From Planctomycetaceae bacterium (GTDB lineage: Bacteria > Planctomycetota > Planctomycetia > Planctomycetales > Planctomycetaceae), in the NCBI GenBank assembly GCA_003445035.1, contig DLVV01000467.1:18613-32112 (forward strand): a DNA stretch of 13,500 nucleotides, given 5' to 3'. The translations under genes and the position numbers were made by a program. The notes beneath the pieces are model-generated. The model saw only the letters and a list, made by a program, of their open reading frames with translations. It did no database searches and had not been told where the DNA came from. This document shows, piece after piece, positions 7,251 through 13,500 of this stretch (position 1 is its first letter; every line of letters begins with the position of its first letter).

Positions 7251-9214
7251 CGAGGCCCACGGGTCTTTTTCGGCTTCTTCCTGACGGTGATCGGAACGCC
7301 CTCCACCCGCCAGCCGCCACGGTGGACGATGTCGGTGACCAGGATCGTGTCGGGGCCGATCAGGGCCATGTCCTGCATGCTGGCGTGCTGCACCCGGTCG
7401 CCAAGATCGTAGTGCACGTGTTCGTCGCTCCAGAACCCCCCGTTGCCGTCGGGGCTGAAGATGACGCTGCCGTCGGGGCGGCACCGCAGAACCGCCAGCA
7501 CTCCCTGGCTGGTCAACAGGGCTCGAGGATAAATGCCCGGGATGGTTCGCTCGCCCACATGAATCCGTTGCGGTTCACTCCAGTTGACCCCGTTATCGGC
7601 CGACCAGGTGACCAGCAGCGGCTGGTCCAGGTTCCGGCGTTCGTGCGGGTCGATGTAGCCGTGGATCCCGGTCCGCATGAAAGCCGCCAGCAGGCCGTTG
7701 GGTAGACGGATCAGGTCACTCTCGTTCTGGCCCTCGAATCCCAGTTGCGGGTTGTAGCTGACCGTCGAGAGATACTGCCAGCTCCGGCCACGGTCCTTGG
7801 ACTGCACCATGATGACACGTGTCTTGATCCAGGGGTTGCCCATCTCGTACGCCACCGGCGAATCTTCTCGCACCCGGTCGCCGTTGAGTCGTCCGTACAT
7901 CGTCAACAACAGGCGGCCGTCGTCGAGTTCCACCAGGCCTCGCACTGCCCAGAAGAACTCGGCCAGTGGAACGTGAATGCTGGATGTCCGGGTTTTCACG
8001 GTCTTCCAGTTGTCACTGGATGTCTTCACCTGGAGGGTCGATTTCCCCGACAGCGGGTCGGCGAACCTCACCACGCTGCCGCCGGAATCGACGCTTGGCA
8101 CCGAGATCACGGTCCCGTCTTTCAACTGGCAAAACGCTTCGCCCAATTGGGAGCAGGGATGCCAGGTCTTGCCACGGTCGGTTGACCGCTTGTTGTTGAG
8201 GATCCAGGTTCCGTTGCCGGTGACCATGAAGAAGGCGGCATTGGTGGGGATCGTCCCCATGTCGATCCGCTTGCCGACCGTGATTTCCAGTTCCGGAAAC
8301 TGAGGACCGGTTCCACCGGCGGGTGCGACGGCCGGCTTCTTGAGGTCGCCGGGACGTGATGTTCCCTGGTCGGCGTCGCACGCCACGCGAAAGCCGGTCG
8401 ACAGCAGCGACATGGTGTTCGGACCCTCATAGAAATTGCCCCAGGCGTCGATGCCGGTCCATCGCCGGGGACAGTTGAAGGCGCTGCCCATGGCCGAGTA
8501 CCGACCGGCGTCGGTGCAGAATTGCCAGACGTTGCCGTGCATGTCGTAGAACCCCCAGGGATTGGGAGGGTAGGATCCGACCGGTGTCGGATGTCCGATC
8601 ATTGACAGTCCGAAGTTCATCTTGCGGACGTCAGGTTGCGGCCCCCACCAGAACCGCGTGCTGGTCCCGGCCCGGTTGGCGAACTCGAACTCGCGGATCG
8701 TCGGCGGCCGGTAACGACGGCCATCCCGGGTCGAGAGCCACTTGCAGAACGCCTCGATGTCCGTGTTGTTGACCCCGGTGACCGGCACCTGATCAGCCTG
8801 GAACTTCTCGCGGTTCCAGGTCCCCCCGTTGCTTGGACGCCAGTAGAAGTTGACCAGCCTGCCGCCGGGTTCCCGGTGACCGGTGGCTTTGACGAATTGT
8901 CGGTACAGCCGGTTGGTGACGGGGAACTCGCTGAGCCAGTAGTCCTTCAGGGTGACCGGTGCCGTGACCCTGGGGCGGTTCAGGGCAAATGCGGCTGTCG
9001 GACGCTTGCCGTTCTTCAGCGGTAGATAGAACTGTTTGGCGCTGGGAGTCCAGGCGTCGAATCGCTTGCCCTTGACCGAGATCATCCTGATCCCTGTCGA
9101 GTTGACGAATGTTTTGCGGACAGCAGCGGGTGTCTCTCGGAGCCACGGGGCGTCCAGAGCACAGATCACCAGTGGAAGAAACCACGCGGCGGTCATCGGC
9201 AACGAGCGAGACAT
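7247..9214 (-). CDS. Secreted FGE-sulfatase-fold and sialidase/BNR propeller fusion protein
   Basis: The 655-aa product has a likely Sec signal (hydrophobic about 8-22). Residues about 35-280 carry the formylglycine-generating-enzyme/SUMF1 fold: FVNSTGIRMISV, then YWLSEFPVTNRLYRQFV, PVTGVNNTDIEAFCKWLS, YRPPTIREFEFANRAG, PWGFYDMHGNVWQFCTD (219-235) and STGFRVACD (272-280). At the active-site segment it reads GSAFNCPRRWTG, so only Cys248 is present: the second cysteine expected five residues on is Thr253, and the usual RGGS is altered. It is therefore unlikely to make formylglycine. Residues about 310-640 form a sialidase/BNR-type propeller with Asp boxes STDRGKTW (344-351), SKDRGRSW (472-479) and SADNGVNW (538-545), plus NESDLIRLPNG (497-507). 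The propeller suggests glycan hydrolysis or binding; true sialidase activity is not shown. The gene follows the beta-helix gene by 54 nt on the same strand, and AGGA lies 7 nt before its ATG. Confidence 0.92.
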   Translation of the reverse strand: MSRSLPMTAAWFLPLVICALDAPWLRETPAAVRKTFVNSTGIRMISVKGKRFDAWTPSAKQFYLPLKNGKRPTAAFALNRPRVTAPVTLKDYWLSEFPVTNRLYRQFVKATGHREPGGRLVNFYWRPSNGGTWNREKFQADQVPVTGVNNTDIEAFCKWLSTRDGRRYRPPTIREFEFANRAGTSTRFWWGPQPDVRKMNFGLSMIGHPTPVGSYPPNPWGFYDMHGNVWQFCTDAGRYSAMGSAFNCPRRWTGIDAWGNFYEGPNTMSLLSTGFRVACDADQGTSRPGDLKKPAVAPAGGTGPQFPELEITVGKRIDMGTIPTNAAFFMVTGNGTWILNNKRSTDRGKTWHPCSQLGEAFCQLKDGTVISVPSVDSGGSVVRFADPLSGKSTLQVKTSSDNWKTVKTRTSSIHVPLAEFFWAVRGLVELDDGRLLLTMYGRLNGDRVREDSPVAYEMGNPWIKTRVIMVQSKDRGRSWQYLSTVSYNPQLGFEGQNESDLIRLPNGLLAAFMRTGIHGYIDPHERRNLDQPLLVTWSADNGVNWSEPQRIHVGERTIPGIYPRALLTSQGVLAVLRCRPDGSVIFSPDGNGGFWSDEHVHYDLGDRVQHASMQDMALIGPDTILVTDIVHRGGWRVEGVPITVRKKPKKTRGPR

Positions 9215-9221
9215 GAGGATG

Positions 9222-9225
9222 TCCT
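9222..9225 (-). promoter_or_regulatory. Ribosome binding site of the FGE/sialidase fusion gene
   Basis: Read on the minus strand, AGGA is followed by 7 nt and the ATG at 9214-9212. The spacing supports this start over the internal Met7. Confidence 0.55.
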
Positions 9226-9268
9226 GTCGGTCGTGGGAGTGGTGAGCCCGAAATCTCCGTGACCCGGG

Positions 9269-10411
9269 CTATTGGTTGCCCTGGGGTTTTTCGGGTGGAG
9301 CGGCGACGACATCGACCCGGCGATCGAAGACACTCCGGGATTGCGGCAGTCGGCCGTAGTGGGGTGACAGGACGACGCAGTTCCGGGTGGACTCGGCCTG
9401 GAAGACCCGTTCGTAGCCGGTCACGTAGGTCATTTGTGCAGTGACAAATGCGTCGGCGTGTTTCTGTTGGATCGGAATCCGAACGTGTTCGGTGTAACAG
9501 CCGACCACGTCGTTGACGATTCCTCGCTGGGCCATCGTTTTGCGGGCCGGGCAAAGGTCGAACTGGTAGCCGATGTCCCCGCTCTCGATCACCTGGCCAT
9601 GAAACACGTTGCCGACCCCCAGGCAACGGACCGCGATCTGGCAGGTGGACAGGTGGCCCCCGTACACCTGGTTGGCGTTGGCCGACTGCATTTGTTCACC
9701 CCGGTCGTAGGTGAAATCGAAGCCGACGCAGCCGTTGGTCTTGTAATCGGCTGTCCCGGCCACGTGGCAACCCGTGAAGACGTTGTAATAGGGGGACTGG
9801 GTGTTGCCGGGTCCGAAGAAGCCGGACGTGTTGGGTTGTCGCAGGTGCACGGTGATGTGATCGAACCGGCTGTAGCTCATGCCACTGAGGTCCACACCGT
9901 AGGCTCCCTCGGTCTGGACCAGGATGTTCAGCCGCGAGATGGCCAGCGAAATCGATCGGGGGACCCCGTCGACTCGCAGGCATCCCGTTTTGGTCGGTCC
10001 CGAGTAGTTCAGGACCGACAGCAGTCCGGTTCCCGACAGGTGGACACCCTGGGGGATGCGGAGTGGCTGGCTGATGCCGAATGTTCCGGCGGGAATCGAG
10101 ACTTCCCCTCCACGATGGGCAGCAGAGAGCGCCCCCTGGATGGCCTTGGTGGCATCCTCTGCCGGATTGGCACCGAACCAGCGAATGTCCAGGGGACCTG
10201 AATCCACACGAGTCCATCGCCCCGCCTGTTTCCCAGGGGGGGCCACGACCAGGCCGTTGTCGTCCGGGGTCCTGGACGACGCGTTCCAGTGGAACATTCC
10301 GCCACCGCCGTCGACGGGGCGAGTGTGTCCGAGGACGAAGGCCGAACGAGCCGATCCGGGCATGACGTCCCGGAGTTCGGACAGTGAGTCGACTGTGAAC
10401 AGGTGGTCCAT
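9269..10411 (-). CDS. Right-handed beta-helix (pectate lyase superfamily) protein with tailspike-like N-terminus
   Basis: The 380-aa product begins with a module known from phage tailspikes and polysaccharide-lyase-like proteins: SLSELRDV, FVLGHTRPVDGGGGMFHWNA (26-45), DDNGLVV, AGRWTRVDSG and DIRWFGA (75-81). The joint AEDATKAIQGALSAA (84-98) leads into a Pectate_lyase_3-type beta-helix (about 100-345), with SIPAGTFGI, IPQGVHLSGTG, and later turns such as YNVFTGCHVAGTAD and NVFHGQVIESGD. The fold usually binds or cleaves acidic or capsular polysaccharide; catalytic residues are not identifiable here. No Sec or Tat signal is visible from this ATG. The frame stays open upstream to a stop near 10543 without another ATG, GTG or TTG, so the start or export route is uncertain. 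It leads the minus-strand pair with the FGE/sialidase gene and is divergent from the dehydrogenase gene. Confidence 0.85.
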   Translation of the reverse strand: MDHLFTVDSLSELRDVMPGSARSAFVLGHTRPVDGGGGMFHWNASSRTPDDNGLVVAPPGKQAGRWTRVDSGPLDIRWFGANPAEDATKAIQGALSAAHRGGEVSIPAGTFGISQPLRIPQGVHLSGTGLLSVLNYSGPTKTGCLRVDGVPRSISLAISRLNILVQTEGAYGVDLSGMSYSRFDHITVHLRQPNTSGFFGPGNTQSPYYNVFTGCHVAGTADYKTNGCVGFDFTYDRGEQMQSANANQVYGGHLSTCQIAVRCLGVGNVFHGQVIESGDIGYQFDLCPARKTMAQRGIVNDVVGCYTEHVRIPIQQKHADAFVTAQMTYVTGYERVFQAESTRNCVVLSPHYGRLPQSRSVFDRRVDVVAAPPEKPQGNQ

Positions 10412-10576
10412 GGGATGACCGTCGGCAAGCAGGAGCGGGTGGAATTGCGAACCGGGGAGCGTACTGCAATTGGCTCGGCTGGTTCCACTGTGACGGCCCG
10501 GCCAGGGTGTCGGTGGACTCTCAATCGAGTCGTCGTTTGGTCATCATGTGGCCAGGTACACCGACAGGGGTTGTCC

Positions 10577-10580
10577 GAGG
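10577..10580 (+). promoter_or_regulatory. Ribosome binding site of the PVC dehydrogenase-type gene
   Basis: GAGG at 10577-10580 (extended to GAGGA) stands 8 nt before the ATG at 10589, and that ATG opens directly into a signal peptide. This supports the start. Confidence 0.55.
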
Positions 10581-10588
10581 ACCGCATC

Positions 10589-13500
10589 ATGAACCGCCGA
10601 CCTGTTTCCTCTCCACGCGTTGTTCTTGGTCTGGCACTGATGTTGGTGTCACTGGTTTCCGAATCGGGTCGTTCCGACGAGACGTCGCCGGCTGTCGGTC
10701 CGCAGACCGAGAAACGGTTTCCGCCGCTGGTCGTTCCCGATGGGTTTGTTTCGACCCTGTTCGCCTGTGATCCACTGGTCGAATACCCCTCGGTGATTTC
10801 GATCGGTCCACGACCCGGAACGCTGTTGGTGGCCCATGACTACGTGACCGGACTGGGCATCAAGATTGTCAGACGCGACGAGGTGCGGTTGATCGCCGAC
10901 ACCGACGGTGACGGGTATGCCGATCAGACGACCGTCTACGCCAAGGGGTTCAATTCGATCCAGGGACTGGCGTGGCACGACGGCAACGTTTTCGTGATGC
11001 ACGCGCCGTTGCTGACCTCGCTCCGCGACACCGACGGAGATGGTGTCGCCGATCAGCGGCGCGACCTGTTGCGAGGGCTGGGTCTGGAGCCCGAGAAGAA
11101 CAATTCGCGGCTTCACTGTGCCAACGGTGTGGTGGCCGGGTTCGATGGGTGGTTGTATCTCTCGATGGGTGACAACGGCACCGACGTGAAGCGTCCCGAA
11201 GGAGACCGCCTGCTGTTTCAGCAGGGCGGGATCCTGAGATGCCGTTTCGATGGCAGTGACCTGCACGTGTTTTCGGGGGGGCTCCGCAACATCTACGACC
11301 TGGCACTGGATGACGACCTGAACGTCTTCGTCCGTGACAACGAGAATGACGGCGGCGACTACATGATCCGGGTCTACCACAGCATTCATGGTGCGGATCA
11401 CGGTTACCCCTATCACTACCGCGAACGGCGTGAACTGGCACTGGGCCCCCTGGCCGACATGGGTCGTGGTTCCTCGGCCGGCGGGGTGTTCTACGGGGAG
11501 ACCGGTTTTCCCAAAGCGTATCGAGGCGGGTTGTTCTTCTGCGAGTGGGGTAGTTCGGTTGTCTTCTACCCGCGGCAACCGGCCGGAGCCGGTTTTGCGC
11601 CGATGCGCGAACAGGTCTTTGCCACCGGATCGCCGACGGATCCGTATGGATTCAAGCCGACCGACGCGGTCGTCGGACGCGACGGAGCACTCTACATCTC
11701 CGACTGGGCCGATGGTCAGAGACCCCGGCGCGGTCGTGCCCGGATTTATCGCGTCGTTCCCAAGGGGGCACCGGCGTCCGTGTCGTCCAATCGGCCACCG
11801 GCGAAGGTGTCGACGGTGGCCGAATTGTTCAACAGGCTGGGGTCGACGAGTCGGCTGGAACGCGAGGCGGCCGGGGCGGCGCTGCTGCGGTTGCCCGAAG
11901 GCACCTGGCGGAAACCGTTGATCGAGTTGATGCGGGTTGGCAAGATGGCGACCCGCCCGGAGAGAGTCCGGGCCCGCGTGCACGCCGTCTGGTTGATGGC
12001 CCGATCCGGCGACGGACAAATTGACGAGTTGATTCGGATTGCGAAGGGAGATCCGAGCGTACGCGTGAGGGTCCAGGCGATTCGCGCCATTGCCGATCTC
12101 TCCGATCCAGTGCTGTTGGGTGATCGAATCGACAGCAAACGTGGCGATACGGCCATGGCCGAACGGCTGGGTCGACTGGGCCAGCAGGCCGATGCCCGGG
12201 TTCACCGCGAGGTGATCGTGGCCCTGGGACGGCTGAGGTGGACGGGCTTGGCGGCCTGGTTGAAGTCGCACGCCCGGGAGCCGTTGGACGCAGTCCGACT
12301 GCATGCGGGGCAGCAGGCCCTGAGACGAGTTGCCGATTGGGAATCGACCCTCGAATTGCTCGAGTTGCCGTCGTCGCATCCGGCACGTGCCATGGCACTC
12401 CGGGCGGTGGCTGACCGCTACGAGCCGGCGGTGGTCGGCTGGTTGATCAAGCAACTCGAGTCGGAGGGTCGCGCCGACCGGCGGCGGGAGTATGCCGAGT
12501 GGTTGACTCGGGTCTGGCGAAAGCCGGCGGCCTGGAAGTACTGGGGTTATCGCCCGGCACCGCGGCCGGTCAATCCCCAGGACTGGGACAAGACGAAGGC
12601 GATTGGCCAGGCCCTGGGACGGGTGCTGACCGATAAGGACCGCACGGTCCGGGTGGTGACGCTGACCTCGATGAGACGACAGGGTGTGCCCGTGCCTGCC
12701 GGGGTCCTGGCTGACTGGCTGACGGCTGAACGGGATGCCGCCGCGGTGAAGGTGTTACTGGACGCGATTGGTGCCGAGGTGACCGATGGTTCGACGGCAG
12801 CGTTGGCCGGTGTGGTGACCGAATCTGGATACCCGGAGTCGAATCGCCTGGCGGCACTGGCGATTGTCGATCAGCGGTGGAAAGGGGCTGCGGGAAGCCG
12901 CCTGGTCGCCCTCGGCAAACGGCTCGAACAGGGGGCCGTGCTGGCAGATTTGGTGGTACGACTGGGACGGCGAGACGGTGTGGATCCCGGCGGATTGCTC
13001 GAGGCGGGACTCGGATCGTCAGAGGGGGCGGTTCGTGCTGCGGCGATCACGGCGCTGGCCCGACGTGGCAGTGATCGCCTGGCGGCTCGATTGAGTCGGT
13101 TGCTGGACGACAAGTTTGCCGGGGTTCGTCGGGCGTCGGCCGAGGCGGCGGCACGATTGAAGGTCAAAAGTGTGGCGGCGGAGCTGATCAAAACGGCCGG
13201 CGATTCTGATCCGGGTGTCCGTGCTGCGAGCCTTCAGGCACTCGTTGCGCTGGGGCAGCCCGGCAGTCTGAAAGCGGCTCGATCTGCGCTGGATGACGAC
13301 GTCACTTTGGCTGCCGGCCTGGATTACCTGGGGGCGTTCGGTGAGAAGAGCGACCTGCGCCGCCTTCGTTCCCTGGCCAGGACCTACCGTTCCACCTCGG
13401 TCCAGGTCCGGGTGTTTGGGACGCTCGATCGCCTGGAGTCAAGGAAGGTCGTGACCGGGCAGCCGCTGGCGATGGCACGGGCGGATCTGCAGGGTGACGG
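10589..13500 (+). CDS. PVC-type membrane-bound dehydrogenase/HEAT-repeat protein, 3' end outside the window
   Basis: The frame opens at ATG 10589 and has no stop to the window end (970 full codons seen). It begins MNRRPVSSPRVVLGLALML, a Sec signal ending near residue 30. Residues about 45-395 match the planctomycete/verrucomicrobial 'putative membrane-bound dehydrogenase' propeller, related to glucose/sorbosone dehydrogenases: FVSTLFACDPLVEYP, NSRLHCANGVVAGFDGWLYL (from residue 172), GGLRNIYDLALD, HSIHGADHGYPYHY and YISDWADGQ. Two DTDGDGxAD loops (104-112 and 147-155) resemble EF-hand calcium sites. From about residue 408 the chain is HEAT-type helical repeats, for example VRVRVQAIRAIADLSD, VRAAAITALARRGSD and VRAASLQALVALGQ, with the family segment WKYWGYRPAPRPVNPQDW within them. 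Relatives normally end in a cytochrome c domain with CxxCH; that part is not in view. Likely role: envelope oxidation of a sugar or other substrate with electrons passed to the fused heme (inference from family; substrate unknown). Confidence 0.92.
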   Translation, partial: MNRRPVSSPRVVLGLALMLVSLVSESGRSDETSPAVGPQTEKRFPPLVVPDGFVSTLFACDPLVEYPSVISIGPRPGTLLVAHDYVTGLGIKIVRRDEVRLIADTDGDGYADQTTVYAKGFNSIQGLAWHDGNVFVMHAPLLTSLRDTDGDGVADQRRDLLRGLGLEPEKNNSRLHCANGVVAGFDGWLYLSMGDNGTDVKRPEGDRLLFQQGGILRCRFDGSDLHVFSGGLRNIYDLALDDDLNVFVRDNENDGGDYMIRVYHSIHGADHGYPYHYRERRELALGPLADMGRGSSAGGVFYGETGFPKAYRGGLFFCEWGSSVVFYPRQPAGAGFAPMREQVFATGSPTDPYGFKPTDAVVGRDGALYISDWADGQRPRRGRARIYRVVPKGAPASVSSNRPPAKVSTVAELFNRLGSTSRLEREAAGAALLRLPEGTWRKPLIELMRVGKMATRPERVRARVHAVWLMARSGDGQIDELIRIAKGDPSVRVRVQAIRAIADLSDPVLLGDRIDSKRGDTAMAERLGRLGQQADARVHREVIVALGRLRWTGLAAWLKSHAREPLDAVRLHAGQQALRRVADWESTLELLELPSSHPARAMALRAVADRYEPAVVGWLIKQLESEGRADRRREYAEWLTRVWRKPAAWKYWGYRPAPRPVNPQDWDKTKAIGQALGRVLTDKDRTVRVVTLTSMRRQGVPVPAGVLADWLTAERDAAAVKVLLDAIGAEVTDGSTAALAGVVTESGYPESNRLAALAIVDQRWKGAAGSRLVALGKRLEQGAVLADLVVRLGRRDGVDPGGLLEAGLGSSEGAVRAAAITALARRGSDRLAARLSRLLDDKFAGVRRASAEAAARLKVKSVAAELIKTAGDSDPGVRAASLQALVALGQPGSLKAARSALDDDVTLAAGLDYLGAFGEKSDLRRLRSLARTYRSTSVQVRVFGTLDRLESRKVVTGQPLAMARADLQGD

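Noticed and set aside
9245..9270. AGCCCG / CGGGCT hairpin between the beta-helix and FGE/sialidase genes
   Set aside because: It has only 6 bp with a 14-nt loop and no T-run. Such stems are frequent by chance at this GC content, and the genes look co-transcribed.
10516..10531. GACTC / GAGTC dyad upstream of the dehydrogenase gene
   Set aside because: Five base pairs with a 6-nt loop is within chance expectation, and no other signal coincides.
10649..12454. Antisense reading frame of 601 codons on the minus strand
   Set aside because: It mirrors the dehydrogenase/HEAT gene, which has a signal peptide, a ribosome binding site and family motifs on the plus strand. The antisense product has no domain features.

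Overview
The window reads as part of a chromosome of a Planctomycetota bacterium (inference from gene content; genus not identifiable). The DNA is GC-rich. Four protein types are hallmarks of that phylum: a PSCyt1-DUF1549-DUF1553 cytochrome-type protein, a Tat-exported DUF1501 protein, a DUF6807 ('PmoA family') protein, and a PVC-type membrane-bound-dehydrogenase/HEAT protein. Coding is dense. There are seven genes, two of them cut by the window ends. No tRNA, rRNA, CRISPR, insertion sequence or phage integration gene was seen.

Layout, plus strand: (1) 1-213, the last 70 codons of a protein that may be sialidase-like. (2) 301-3435, a 1044-aa secreted PSCyt1/DUF1549/DUF1553 protein with a LamG jelly-roll domain set inside the DUF1553 domain. 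(3) 3478-4866, a 462-aa DUF1501 protein with a clear twin-arginine signal, 42 nt downstream and almost certainly in the same operon. (4) 4970-7234, a 754-aa secreted fusion of a DUF6807-type domain, a lysine-rich linker, an SGNH/GDSL hydrolase domain and a small C-terminal domain.

Minus strand, meeting gene 4 tail to tail: (5) 7247-9214, a 655-aa secreted fusion of a formylglycine-generating-enzyme (FGE-sulfatase) fold with a BNR/sialidase-type propeller. (6) 9269-10411, a 380-aa right-handed beta-helix protein with a tailspike-like N-terminal module, 54 nt upstream of gene 5 and probably co-transcribed with it. A perfect 8-bp-stem inverted repeat at 7231-7250 contains the stop codons of both gene 4 and gene 5, and is a likely bidirectional terminator. 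Divergent from gene 6, (7) 10589 to the window end encodes a PVC-type dehydrogenase propeller followed by HEAT repeats. Its C-terminal part, where a cytochrome c domain is normally found, lies outside the window.

Working together (inference): nearly every product is exported and carries a carbohydrate-related or envelope-redox fold (LamG, DUF6807, SGNH esterase, sialidase propeller, beta-helix lyase fold, heme and dehydrogenase modules). This fits a periplasmic or surface module for breaking down or modifying a complex, possibly esterified or sulfated, glycan. No substrate can be named from sequence. The most unusual points are the domain architectures: LamG nested in DUF1553, DUF6807 fused to SGNH, an FGE fold lacking the catalytic cysteine pair fused to a sialidase propeller, and a tailspike-like beta-helix without a visible signal peptide.
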